Positions 32,801 through 47,800 of a stretch of 64,000 nt of DNA are shown here, one piece after another. Both the position numbers and the translations under genes were made by a program. The notes under the pieces were generated by a model. The model saw only the letters and a program-made list of their open reading frames with translations. It did no database searches and was not told the DNA's origin. This DNA comes from Ypsolopha sequella (lineage: Eukaryota > Arthropoda > Insecta > Lepidoptera > Ypsolophidae): contig OW203989.1 of the NCBI GenBank assembly GCA_934047225.1, positions 19,443,977 to 19,507,976 on the forward strand. The letters are read 5' to 3'. The first letter of the stretch is position 1. Every line of letters starts with the position of its first letter.

Positions 32801-35800
32801 TATTAATGAGATCATACCTATAGTAGTGTAGATCTTTCTAGCATTAACAATGCTGTGGTAGCCTTTTTTGACGCAGAAGTCTGCAATGGTTCCGAAGATG
32901 AAACAGGAGATCCACATGGCAACGTAAGGTAGAGCTGACAGGAAACCAGCCTGCTTGATATTGAACTTAAGGACGTCTGTCATGTATTTAGGAAGGTCTG
33001 TGACCATCGTGAAGTAGCCCCAGTCGTGACCGATCTGAAAGTCAAAGGTTGATATTGGAATTGTTGGTTCGTGAAAATGTAATAAAATCAAAGCTACATG
33101 CATAATGGATAGGTTCAATTAAATGAATATTCTACCGATAAACCGCGTAAGCAGAAATTTGTCATAAGCAGTAGAACGTTGGGTCCCCGGAAAAATAAAT
33201 AAAACGTTCGAAGACGTAACATCTCAAAGTTCTTTTATGTTGTAAAGTTAGGTCTTCAGGTTGTGTTTAAGTTATTCAAATTTCCGTGCTAATGAAATTC
33301 TTATCTAAATATTTGCAATCTCAATTTAATCCTGTAATAACTATAAAAACAAGTTTGCATTTTAATATGAACGTTAGTTACTAGACTAAGGAATTAATGT
33401 CATATTATCGTCTAAGGTCATATTTTTCAAAATGAGAATAAAAAAAAACATACATTGAGTCGTTAAAAAGACAAGATCTTGCTAAGGGTCTTGCCCTTCT
33501 TCTTAACAAGACTAATCGAATGGGCGGACGTAGGCATGTTATATAAGGGTGGGATTTGATCAGCCGCCTGAATTCGTGATAGGGGCTGGGTTGGTGATCA
33601 GAGAATCTTGTTCCTGGTTGCTAGCCGGGTCTCCGGTATGGGTTTGGGCGGTTGATTAGATTTCACCTTGTATAATTTTACCTATCATTTTAATCGTATA
33701 TACTGTATTGCTACATTAATTAAACAAACCTTAGTTTAGTTCATGTAATTTATTATTTGACTACATATACTTTTATAAGCTTAAATAAAAAGTGTATTAT
33801 GTATACATCTTTAGAAAAAAAACTATTTGAATTTGAATTTGGTTTGAATCTAGCGCATCTTTTTATAACCTTTTTATAAGAAAAACCATCACCATACTTA
33901 CACCAGCAATGATCAAGGACCAAAGAGGCACTGACCGCAGCAGAGCCTTCCACGGCACGGGATCAAGTTTTTTGATGTTGGTGCTGACGAGGGATACCAC
34001 GTTAGCGTTGAGGTACTTCTTTTCGTCATCAGAAATGTAGGGGTGTGTGTTTGGTGTGCTGTAGCAAAGGAATGTCTGCAAAAAAAAAAGTTACGAGTTT
34101 CTCTGGGCTGAATTTCAGACAGATTTCACAGATTCAAATCCAATACGCACACTTTGTGCTAGAGGATCAAAAATTTAAGTCCGTTCTTTGTACCTTGAGA
34201 GCATTTTAAGCTGCTGGTCCTTTAGCACAAATGTGCTAGAGTATAAAAGTGTCGGTAAAAACAAAGTATATGATAGTGTTCACTTCAATCATACATGAAA
34301 AATCTTACATCTCTTTGATTTTACTCATCGTGAAGATATCATGATTTAGTTGACATCTGATATAAAATAGGGTGGGCCGAATTTTCACTTTTTTCAAATT
34401 TCATTTTGCAATAGTGAAATTACTTTAGAGCGATCTATTAAAAGCTCAAATAAAAAATATTGAAAGTATTTTCTGCCCTCTATCTTGATTCAAAGTTTTA
34501 CAAGATGCATGAAGGGAATAGGAGGCATCTTTTTTTTTCTTTTTGTATTTTTTTTTTATTAACACTTTATTAAACAATCTACAAAAATCATTGTCTCTTA
34601 AAATATTGTCTAAAATTAAATAAAAACTTACAAAATTTCCCATTTGTGGCATTTTTACCAGATCTTTGTTTTGTACAACCTCAACACGTAATTTTTATGA
34701 ACTATTTTCGCTTAATTGCATTATGATACTAAAAAAAAACTATTTTTTTTTTTTCATATATTTTATAAAACTGTAAATCAAAGGTCTCTACCTTAAAATG
34801 CAGAAAATGTAGTCCAAATTTTTTATATTTTTTGTTTCAGCTTTTAAGTAATGGTTTTGAAGCATGAAATTAATTAATTAAATTAATTTAATTGCGATAT
34901 GACATTATGAGTATAAGATTTCAAGCGAACCTTGTGACCACGACAGCCTACAGAGGCGTCGAAACGTCAAGCACATAACCGTTAAGGTATGTTGTATGTT
35001 TACGCGATTAAGACCCGATTCTTATACTCATAATGTGTGAAAATCGCGAAAGTTTTAAGTTTACTATTGCAATATGACATTCAAAAATAGTGGAAATGCG
35101 GCCCACCCTAATAAACAATAGTATCGAGTGTGTTTTCGATTGATAAGAAATATTATTATTACGTATATTTAGAGCCGATCTTATCAATGCAAACTATAAG
35201 TGTTGTGTTGTATCTTTGTTTACAGAGTTTGACATTTTACCAATATTTGCCTATACAGATGACTAGGGTGTATTTATAAAAAATTGTAGAACGTGTTTTA
35301 AATAAAAAAACAATAAAAAATAGTAGTTCAAGATTGCACTTGAAAATGTTACTTGCAACTACAATTTTAACATACCAACTAGATAACAGTTTAATGTTAT
35401 TTGTAATGAATAACTGCAAGGTTTTTGGTTGTAGGTTGTATATTCGAACCTGAGGAAGTGAAGGATTCTAGGATTAAAAATAGAATCCTGAACGTAGTGA
35501 ATGTACGAGACGCAAAATAACTTTGCTGCCGAGCAAAACACACAATTTTTCACCTCATTACAGCGAGGAAAATGCTAGGCGCAAAATATTGACAGCTCTT
35601 TTTTGTGCCGATTCAAAGCGGTGCCAAAAGGTATGTCTACAAAGAGTTAGTTAGATTGCACGTACGCACGACTCATCCTACCGCATTACCTTCTACGCAC
35701 ATCTATTTGGGTGACCAGATCATCATTTTTGGAGATTTTACGAAAACCTTAAAATGATTCTAACTTTAAATCCAATCACTGAAGTGAAATTTAAATCATT

Positions 35801-38800
35801 TTCTTGAATTCGGTTATTATTATTTTATTATCCACCAGCTTTTGCCCGCAGCTTCTCCTGCGTTGATTTAGTTTTTGTGAAGTCCTATCAAATCTGTCAA
35901 TATTTTTTGGACCATTATTTTATCTGTATTTGATCTGACCGCGTTTCCGAACGAATTTATTTCTTCGTCTCTTATTTGATCCTGAGGTAATGTGTCCCGA
36001 TTATTGGTGTAAGGTTAAAAGTAACTCTTTAAAGGTATAACTATTATAATATATCATAGAATGTCCTTGCTCTGTCCAAATTCTCTCCAAAGTTGCCTAA
36101 CTATAGAAATACTGCGCCCGCTCCATATTAAACAGATACTATGAAAATAAACAAACATACACGTTTTTAATTACTTTGCAGAATATTTTGCAACAAAATC
36201 TTGAATACTTCCCCATTGTAACGCTCTTATTTGCTTACCCAAAAGAAGAACCATGCGATACCAATTGCCCCGAAGAAATAAAATACATTTTCCCAAGTGC
36301 CCTCGTGCATAATGAGCCCAGACAGATAGGAGCCCGCAATGTTGCCAACTTGTGCACCCCCGAAGACGATGGAGCCAATCCTGGCACGTTCTGGAGGAGG
36401 AGCCCAGCGAGAGATCATGGCCATGATGGCTGGCATTGTCGGTCCCTGGAAGAATAACAAAATGGAAACTGATGTAGTTTACGAAAAATATCACAGGCTG
36501 CTATAAGCTGCACAAAAACGAGAATCCAAAAATATTACCTCTCCCAGACCCTCTATAACTCTCAACGCAAAGAGCGCAGGGGCACCGCCCATCCTGACAG
36601 TAATCGGAGTGATGACTGTGCAAACAGCCGTCGATAGCAATCCTAAGCCCAAGACCCACTTGCCGCCAAACCGCTCCGCCAAAATGCCTCCAGGTATATG
36701 AGTGATGACGTAGCCATAGTAAAACGCGCTGAGAATCAACCCTTGGGTGGCCTCACTCCATTCGAAAAGAACAGTCTGAAAGTGAAAAGATAAAATATAT
36801 CGTGGAATTACAGCGAATTGTAATTGATACATATCGTTAAACTTTCGCCACATGACTCACACTGAAATGTATTTGTTTTTCTTTCTTGTCTTTCAACGAT
36901 GAGGCATTTGATTCACTGAAAGGTTCTATTCTTTTGGAAGAAATTGAAAGAAGCTTACGGAAAAAGAAAATGTATATGGTCCCCAAATTCAAAAGTAAGT
37001 TTTTTTGTTTATGTGGTATAAGATTAATTTTTGTTAAGGTTTAATTTTAGCCATTAATTTCGCCCACTGGTTATAAGACTCTATTCTGCAATGCATATTC
37101 GGGAAAAACGACAAAACAAAAGGACATAGTACCTTTATAATAAAATAAGCGAAAACAGTTGGAGTGTATAAAGATCATTTACTTGTTTGTAGATAAGTTT
37201 AGATATAGATATATAAGTTTGTAGATAAGTTATCGTAGAGTATGTTTTGCATTAGCTGGCGCTAGTTCAATTATAAGCTTTAACGCGCGGTAATAATAAT
37301 GAAAAGTGGATGAGCTCAATATAAAGTTATCGTAAACCTTATGTCAATCAAACAAATACCAACACACTCGTAAATTACCCTCAGGTACTTCGAGTAACCG
37401 TCCCAGTGCTGACTTGCAAAGATAATGTAGGATCTAGATAATGTTATCCTAATTTTCAGTGTTTGCAGGGGGCTTAGCTTGTAATAATGAAGAAGCACTA
37501 AAAAATTATATGATTTAGTAAAATGTTAAGGGGTACTGGGATGCTGATAAAACATATGAGGTTCGAAACAAGGTTCGAAATAGCGATTTGATTTTATTTG
37601 AATGCTTTTTCACATTTTATAAAATTAAATATTAAATATATACTATTCAATAAAAATTAAACCCACAATGAATTGTACGTCATTTACACTTTGTAATTTT
37701 ATGGAATATTTTTAGTGTGTTGCTTTGAAAGGTGAATTAAGAAGCAAATCTGTTTTTTTTTGTGTTTATAACAAAGGCTTTTCATTGTTTTTTCGTTGAA
37801 TGAATACACTTACTGTACAAACACGAAATTAAATAGATTACAAAATTACTCAACGGGGTAACACCACCAGCCTGCTGGGGACCCCCCTGTGGCAGTGATT
37901 TAAACAATATTTTTCTATTTTTAATTTTATATTCTTTGAAGTTAGTGTCTATTTTAAGTATTATTTATAATTTAGTTTTATTTTGAAGTTAGTGTCTATT
38001 TTAAGTATTATTTATAATTTAGTTATTTAAATTTCTTGTTAATAAATCACTATGTCTACAAAGTAATGAATAAATAATATTGTACAAAGGCGGGCTTATC
38101 TGGAAGCAATTTCTTACAGCCAACCTTTTGGTGGTGAAGAAATTATGTTTTGCTAAATATAGAAGTGGGACAAACAATGACAATGAGTTCCAACAAAAAT
38201 GTCTTACAACAATGATATGCGCGCAAATCCTACTGGCCTGAGTTTTACTCGTTTCTTTTGTAATTATAATTGAACATAACTGCTATAACAGCGGTTTTGC
38301 AGCTGGATTGTGAAAAACCCGCCTTTTTCTAATAAATCGAAGGAGAACAATTTAATTCAAAATTCACTCTATAGTTATTCAACAAAACCTTATTACCAAT
38401 TACCTATGTATTGTGCTTGCTGCCATCGCAAAATTTTTATTGGTTTCTGTAAATTAGAATTTCAAAATGACTTAAATTCAAAGTCTTTGAAATTTTAATA
38501 TACATAAACCGATGAAAAGTTTGCGATGGCAACATACACAATACATGGGTAATAAGCTTTTGAGTGAATTTTGAATTTAATTGTTCTGTTTCGATTTATT
38601 AGAACAGGGCGGGTTCTTCACATTCCGGCTGCGAAACCGCTCTTAAGCTACTTTAAATGTTAGTGTATTTTATCTTGTTTTTCAGTGTTAGTGTTAATTC
38701 ATCGATTCATTCAGTGTAAATTGGTCTAACGTGCTCGTTAAAGCCTAATTTGCAAGTCTCACAGCCAGTGAATTTTTCAAATCACCGCAATTTCTCGCAT

Positions 38801-41800
38801 ACCGCTGGTTTACAATGAAAACATTTATTACTTATATTTGGTTTGCCATCAACTTTCTGTGTAGACTCTTTGAATTCGACAATATATGCGTATTTTACTC
38901 CTATCGTTATCTTATCTACTCATATATTTTTGTTTTTCCCAATTTCCTCAAAACAGTACATTGAAGAGTAATCTGTTTTACCTAAAAAGATGTTAATCTA
39001 TTCAAGAAGCAACTTGAAAACTTGTCAATAAGGAGTTTACGATGATATTTTTTTATCTAGAGTGCCACGCGTTATCTTGATAATTCCTTTTCAAAACACA
39101 TTATAAACCTGCAAGAGTTAACTTGAGACCTCGCTTGGATGACATAGCAGATTTCTCATTCCACGTGAGCCTTACATATGTTATCTTCTGTACGATACAT
39201 CGGTAAGATTTTTGTCGCTTAAAAGCTGAAAACTGGCGATGCTCCTCTTTTGCCCATTAGGGTCCGGGCCTCAACAAACAGAGATAAATAATTATCTACC
39301 CATCTCCACACAATACAAACAAGGAGAACTTCAATATCAAAACCTACTTTCTTAATTTTTAGTTTTTTATTTTTTTTTATTTTCCTTTTTGTCTATCAAT
39401 CATCCCCTTCATTCTGCCATTTTATGACGTTTCACTATTTTAATGTGTTATAATTTCACTAAGTATAACTATGCTTATTACTAAACAAACACGTTAAATT
39501 AGATTTTTTTATTCATTAGTTTTAAAGATATTGTAAGAATATGGGCTGAAGAGCTACAATACCTTTGCCTAGCAATAAATAAAAAAACTAGCTGCCAATG
39601 TCAAGTTACTGACGTTTGATATATTATAATCTATGGTCACCCTATTTATTTTTTTCTTTTTTAGATATAAAACAAAATTGTTACTGGCAAAGGTACGAGA
39701 GACATTATGCCCACGAAGCTTTTGTTGAAATACGCAAGATTAAAAGATGTATGTATGTATGTAAAACTCCAAAAAATTTTAATTTATGTATGTAAAACTC
39801 CAAATTTTGGGAAAGGGTAAAATACGAATCCCTTAGCGTTTATGTTGTGGATTCAATAGTGCGTATGTACCGCTAGCAACTCGAGGCCGATATTGAATCC
39901 AGTCTGAAAGTCTATTCCTATATTTTTTATTTATGCAAGTATAATATTTTATTAAAGTGAGCTTCTTTTTTATATTTTACCGTATTTCTTTATAAAGTGT
40001 ACTTCAATTCCCATGGCTTAATTTTTAAAAGATTTTTTTTTAGAGAATTTGCGTAATTTTTGGACATAGGTTTTCATTGTTTTGGTATATAAATTAACCA
40101 TTATAATTTTTAAAGAATTGTCCGATGTGACGTCATTTGAAAATTTTAGACACTGATTGTGATGTGTGATTGCTTGTAAAAAAAAATGGTCTGTCTCTGT
40201 CTGTCTACTCATCTGTCATCCAGCTGTCAAATTAGTCGAAAGCAAATTATTATAAATTAATCTTGATAGCAAAGGACACATTTCTAAACAGCCATTTCTC
40301 AAGTGACGTCACACGAAAACAAATGGAAGTTGTAGCTTTTTCGTAAAAATATCCATCATCGTGAGGTATTTTAGACCACAAATTCTAAAATACGGCTTAT
40401 TAAACCTAAATCTCGAAATAATTTTCGAATTAACACACCTTAACATAATTTAATCTAAGCGAATTGGTTTTCTTTAACATTGAAATTAACGTGTAATAAG
40501 TGTATAAACAATCGGACTTGCGCCGGTACTTTTGTTATCTACTTTTTTTTTATTGCGCATTTTAAACGCCTGTATATATAAAATTCGAATAGAAAGCTGT
40601 AAAAATGAAATTCTTTGGAAGAGGTTTTTTTTTAGGTTGTTTCTTATTACAGTCAGTAGAATATGTGCTTTCATTTGATCTGTAAATACCTATACAGATA
40701 TGTATGCTACAAATAAAATACACATCTATAGCCGACTGACCGGTCGTGCAGTATCTGTCATGGACAGTTTAGAAATAGGTAGGAAGTCAAAGAGTGGTGA
40801 GAATACCTATGTAGGCCTACACAGCGTTTTGCACTCGATACACGTTAACGACTGATTAAAATATTTATATGTTATTTTTTATTTTTTCTATATTTTCTTT
40901 TTCACCCAAAGGTTGCCTGGAAGATATTGCTATTAGCAATAAGTGCCGCCTTTGTACACTGTAAAATATTTTCATTGTTTTTTTTTTTCATGTTTTTGTG
41001 TAAATGTACATTAAGCGTAAAAAATAAAATAATATATGTCAAATTGCACAGTAGCAGTGTTCGAGAGGAACCAGAATTTTTCATACAAAATATTGTACCT
41101 ACAGACCTATTTACACCTAATATAATTGACTCTTTTTGTCTTAGTTACCTGCCCCAATATGCAAGAAAAGTATTGTCTTATTTTGACACATTGACCGATA
41201 TCTTACGCTACCATTATGATAGGATCATAGAATAAGTTATTGCTCTGAAAGAAGGATGGAACCACTTACGTCATCAGCTCTGTTGATGTATGTCATGAGC
41301 AAAGTGACATTATTGGCTATTCCACTGGTGGGATCGGGGCAGGCGTCGGGATCCCAATGCTCGTCACCTTCCTCTGCCACAGTCTTCTTGACCATCTGCG
41401 TGATTGCCAGGTTAAGGCACACGCGCATGGTGTACGCGTTGGCTATGGCGAAGAGTGTCATGATGGACAACACATAGCGTTGAGGTATTATGAATACTGG
41501 AATTGGAAAATAATATTTAAATATCAATATCGATAGCAGATCACCGGCTCGGTGGGCCAAAGGTAATTATCTACTCCCATACTGCAGTAAGGAAATTGCA
41601 ACATCAAAAGCAGTTTTTTTAAGTTCTTAGATTGTTTATCCGATGTTATAATATTAAATTATGATTGGCCCACTTTATTATAAAGCCGCTAGAGACCCAA
41701 TCAACAACACAGACAAAAAATAAGTCCCGACCTTATTTCTTAAGGCGATATGCGAAAAAAATGTGGCTGTTTCTTTTCTGTGTATTTCATGAAATACACG

Positions 41801-44800
41801 GAAAATTTTAATAAATATCTGGTATATGCATTTTGACTATATAACCTAGGGTTTTGAAATTATACAAATTTATACAAATACAAATTTTGGAAAACATGTT
41901 TGGATAAATTTTCCTCGATAGAAATAATTGTTGAAATGAGATATTCAAACACTTTTTCTCGTCGTTTGACGAATAGGAACCGTATGCAGAACTCAAACAT
42001 ATTTTATTAGGTGTGTTCCAACAATATCTAGAGATTTGATGTTTGAAATTTTGCTAGTTATTTTAGTATTTTTAATAAAATATAAAACCAACTTTTTTTC
42101 CTTTTGCCCTGAATCCGCCCCTCTCGCACTGCGCGATTTTTCGCTTGGAATGACAGTAACAAAAATAAAATTCGCATAGCCTCTTAAGCCTCGCCCCCTT
42201 TATCCTGATTGGGCTTCAAGGCAGCATTACCAGGACGACGCGCCCGAGGTTCATGAACGAATGTCTTCTTCTCAGTTTTCGTAAAATCGTAAGTTGAAAA
42301 GATCAAGACGATATTGTTGATGGTCGTAGATAAAGTATTGTGTGCAACTGAACATAATTAGACATTGGGACACCCGTGCAAATCTATTACTTACTTCGTT
42401 TCGTAAGCAAGCATTCGTGTCCCATTGTCTCAAATGATGTTACAGTTGCACAAAATACTCTTTTAAAACGGTAAAGGGGAGGCACATCATTGGGTGGAAA
42501 CGGGCTGCTTATGGTCGAGGTGATGATCAATATTGATATAAATTAATGGAAATGTGTGATGATGACGTCAATGAAGGTCAAATGAAAGACATCGGTGCTT
42601 TTGTTTTCTTCTATACGCTTATTTTGAAAATTTCAAATCGTAACTATTGGTAAAACCGGAAGAGGCCAATGCTATTCTACTCTACCGGCATTATCATGGT
42701 GTACGAGTTGCGTCAATAAAAATACATGGGTACACTTCATTTCCGCTGTTCTAATGTGATTCAGTAATGTGTGCAACTGTGACATAATGTGAGACATTAA
42801 GACTTCGTTCGCTTCGTAATAGATTTGCTCCAGTGTAATTATGTTCATTTACACATCTAAGACCATCAAAAACAATTTCACGAGAAAATTCGAATGAACA
42901 CTCGTCATGATACTGTCGTGATACTCGTCATGATAGAAGTAGTAGTAGACGCCTGGGACCAATCAGAAGCGAGAAGAGTAATGGGGCATGGCTTAAGAAA
43001 TTAACACAGACCGTTACTGCTTGTGATTGGTTCTCTAGCGGTATTATAATAAATTTGGCCAATAATGTAATATTATAACATAGGACAAACAATGTAAGTA
43101 CTTATATAAGTGCTTTTGATGTTGCAATTACAACGAATATTTGCAGTATGGGTGTTGATAAATTATCTATGAGAATCAATGATCTTCCAGCCCTGGGCTG
43201 GAAGATCATTGATGAGAATAGATGTTTGAGATATGCCTTATACCGAGATAAGGTTTTCCTTTTTTTGACAGAAAACAAAAAATGTCAGACTCCTTGCAAA
43301 CTGTGGCAAATTGAGTTATTTTTCAGATTTAGTCACAGAATGTATAGTAGTTTTGAAATGTTCGTTTAGACACGTTCCAACATGACAACATAGTATAAGT
43401 AATTTGTCTATTTAAGCAACAAAATAAGGTGAATAAAAAATAATACTTGTGTTCAAGAGTCATAAATAAGTTGACGGGTTTTATTGGTTTTCCAGAATGC
43501 AATATTAATACCGCAACGCGCAGTTTTTGCTTTATGTACCTAGTAAAAATATAAAAAATGTTATTCTAAATGAAAATTATTACGAAGCTACGCGTAGTCA
43601 CTAAATAAATAATGTTTTGACTGGCTTAAGTGGAATTTATTATTTGCACTAATTTAACTATTTGCACTATTTTTGTCATAATCTATGCCATTGTGATTTT
43701 AAGTAAAGTTCCGTACCGTTACACTTCATTATAAACACTTTTAAGTACCATACAAGTACCATTACACTTCATTATAAACACTTTTATTTGTGTTTTAAGG
43801 GGCTCCACAATGCTAAACATCAGTTTTGTATTGGATTCAGTTCCGTCAATATAGATGGTAAAAATTTGAAAAAAATACGGCGTTTGTGACTCAAGGCAAT
43901 AATCAGTGGCGTGCATAGAACTTTTTTCCGGAAAAGCAATCAGAAGCTAAAGTTTGACAATAAAAAAAATATGAAAATATTTTATGAATACTTTGAAAAA
44001 AGAAAATTTAGACCCTAGAGTGAACATTTTCATACCAACTTTTCTTTTTCAATGTTTTTATTTTATTTTTTATTATCAAACTTGACCTTCTGACTGCCGG
44101 AAAAAAGTTATTTGCACGCCACTGGCAATTATTAATTACACTTTATAAATAAACATACTTTCAATCTTCTATTAATTATATTAATTTCACGAATAAAGCG
44201 ATTCAGTTTCCGTGTTTTAAAACCGATTGAAACGAAACCAACACACGCAGATACTAACGATAAAAAAAACATCTTTATTACGTAAGGAAATTATGGTAAA
44301 TGTCATAAAGTAGCCACGATTTCAAAATAACTGAAGTTTTGCGTGCGCGGCATCTGATTAGAGCAGGATAGAGAGTTATAAAAACAAACGCGTTAAAGCA
44401 GGACTGAATTTTAGCATAGTGCAGCCCCTTAAGGGCCCCTTATCCTTATCCCTCACATTGACCAACACATTTTGCATCAAGGAGAACTGACTTCTGTGAC
44501 GTTATATTAATGTATAAAATAGCGTGTTCTAAGCCGTGACTGTTACGACCACCGAAACATCGCGCGCTCTCAAAAAGCACGTTTTTCATCCAAAAAAACG
44601 TTTTATGGTAAAATTTTCAAGGAAGTATCCTCTTAAGTACTTGCTAAATACCTTTTTTTAATATCCTGCAATTTTCATATAATTTATGTTAAATGACAAA
44701 AACGTAAAAATCTACTAAGTTTTTAAGTATAATATTTGAAATGAAATGAAATGAAATATTATGTTTATTTTGCGAAATCCATCGCTATGAATACTCTAAA

Positions 44801-47800
44801 TATTATATATATTAATTAATATTTTGAAATGAAATATATTTATTTATGTAATGTAGGTATACATCAGATACACTTATTACACTTTAATGTAAAATAAAAA
44901 CAATATAACTAAATTATATATTATATCTAATTTAATAAACGATAATATGGGGAATTACAAAAAAAAGCTTAGGTTTACTTAAAATAATACACTTGAATAA
45001 AATAAAAAATAGAGGAATAAATAATATTTAATTGAATAAATAGATAAAAAATTCAAGACAGTAAAAATGTTTGTCATGAAGGAAAAAATATATACTGACT
45101 TTGTCTACCGCAACAAAATCTGCAGAACGGATGTATCTACATATTTTTCAGACAAAAATATCACAATTTCACGTTTTATAATCAATTTGAAAATAGACAA
45201 ATCGGAATAAGCCCCTCATTAAAGGTGTGTACGGAACCCTCAGGGCACGAGTCCTATTCGCACATGATGTTTTTTTTATGTTTGTTACCTCTTAGAAAGG
45301 AATTGATAAAGGTTCCAAGACTTTTCAAAGTATGCCTCAATAATATGCCTTAGTAAAAAATGCCTTATAATTCTGGTGCTGTTGTATGGACTTATAGCCC
45401 TGGAGCTGGTGCTCCTTACATGTTCTTATATCAGCACCCACTCGCAAGTTCAGATAGTGGTGGCGTGGCGCACTCTGAAATCTGCACTACAAGTGTTTCG
45501 AAATCGTTCAAATTCTGCCCTGGACTAATATATACAAAAAACCTAGGGAAAGTGGTCAAACCGCATATTGACGGTTTCCGGCAATTCAGCACGTCACGAT
45601 GCGACGCAACTGGGAACCATGAATATACGGTCTGACTACTACTTGACTTGGTTCAGGACCAATTTTCAACAATTTCAACACACTTGTAGTGCATATTATA
45701 ATTTAACATACTTCAAAGTGCGCCACTGCCGCCAGGTATTCCATTACTTGAACTTGCGAGTGGGTGCTGACTCATGTATAGTACACTCTTTAAGTACAAT
45801 ATAACAGAACATGAGTATTTACGAAGTCATTGCAGTTTTTGGCTGCCAATGCCAATTATGCCAATTAAAACTAAAGGCAGGATGTACAACACTGTAATTA
45901 GACCCGTACTTATGTAAAGTTCAGAATGCTGGACCACAAAGAAAACCCATGAACAACAACTGCACGTAGCTGAAATGAAAATGCTGCGCTGGGCTGGCGG
46001 TGTTACGCGTCTTGATTAAGTGCGAAACGAATATGTGAGAGGCTCTTTTAAGGTTGCACCTATTACTGAGAAGTTAACGGAAAGCAGATTGAGATGGTAT
46101 GGACATGTGATGAGGCGAGAGGAAAATTACTTCGTAAAGAAAGCTATTAACATTCCAAATAAACCAAGAGGTCAACCTGGTGGTCCAATATCGAGAGGGA
46201 AATTAAAGACCAGAACCTGCCCACAATAACAACCCGGAATAGAATATCCTGGCGCCAACATACGAGGAGGCCCGATCCCAGCTGAACTGGGAAGAAGGCT
46301 AGATAGAGAAAGAAGAAGAAAGAAGATTGCAGTTTTTGGCTACCAGCTCTGATGCTATAAGTCCACACACCAGCACCAGAATCATCATAAGGCATTTTTT
46401 ATATAGGGATACTATTCCCTACCTTTGAAAAGTCTTGGAACCTTTCTAATTGGTAACAAACTTAAAAAAACGGTCATTTGTGGATAGGACTCGTGTCCTG
46501 AGGGTTTCGTACACACCTTTTAAGGGGTTTCCGGATTTGTCTAACAGCAGCAGAGTTGTTCGGTTTTACGAAACTTTGGCTTCACATGGAGCTGGTCGAC
46601 TTGAAATATGACATTTCCTCGAATGTACAAAACTGAACTCGCAAAATAATAATAATAATTTAATAATTTTTTAATAATTTTTATTCGGAAACCCAACAGT
46701 CAATTACAATATGCTTATTTAAAAAAAACATCGTCATTTTAAATAATAGTGGTAAACTTATAAGTATACAAACAAAGACCAATTATAGGATTTCACAAAA
46801 GTTTTTAACTGTCAAATAATGTTTGAAAGTAGTCTAATCTAGAAAAAAAAAAAATTACATCTTGAAAAATGAAAATTTTGAAGTAAAGCATGGGTCGGTT
46901 GCACTATGTTCATTTTACAAAAATTCAAGTTATTCTAAAAACAAAAAATACCAACTGACAAATCCGAAAAAATAGTTTAAAGTAGATATGTTTTTGATAT
47001 ACATATATGCAAATAGTAGAAAACTTGCTATCAACGTGGCTTATCACGTATCAATCTGGCCAAATATGACCTGCCCTGCCTCGAGCTTACCAAAAAACAA
47101 ATACTAATATCTAGTATTATAATATTATCTGTGCTAATGTCATTTAACATCACTTCTTCCGTGATTTTAGTTTCTAACACGTCTATGCCCGAAATGTGAT
47201 AATCGTACAGAGATTTAAGTGGATACTTCTTATGCCACCTCTTTACTCAATCACAGAGTGAGGAATCGATAGCGGCTCATTCGATTACGAGGCCAGGTAA
47301 TTTTTTGTATTATTCCAATCGAATAAGCATTAACTATCTTGAAGGATTAAAATAGGTTAATAATTTATTATTAAATATCAAAAGTGGCGTACATATTCTG
47401 AACACCCCCTTATACGAGATGCAAACAAATAAGTATCCATTTCAAAAGTCTCGTGTACACAAAACACGTGTGAAATTGAATTATTTAAAGAAACTTGAAC
47501 TGTGTGATAGGTAAATTCAGCGTCATAATTAACTGTTTTCCTTTCTTCATGATGAAGTTTTAGAGGTTTCGAAAACAAACTGTCCATCGATACGAACAAC
47601 TTTTACTATAGAGCCAACCACCATAGATTTTGGTCGATTATGTATTTTACTATTGCCCGGAATGGCAATTTTTTCATTCCTATAGAGTGGGAATATTTCT
47701 TTGATAGTACCTTTATCTTTATTGATATATCCGAAATCAGTACCATTAAATTATCTATCATATAAAATTGAAAAGCTAGAAAGTGGCAAAATTCACGAAA

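Noticed and set aside
36176..36457. 93 codon ORF on the plus strand
   Set aside because: It is the antisense of exon 4 of transporter copy 3.
45360..46395. Two ORFs starting MPYNSGAVVWTYS and MPYDDSGAGVWTYS
   Set aside because: They are the two arms of one inverted repeat read in opposite directions; arm similarity explains the protein likeness.
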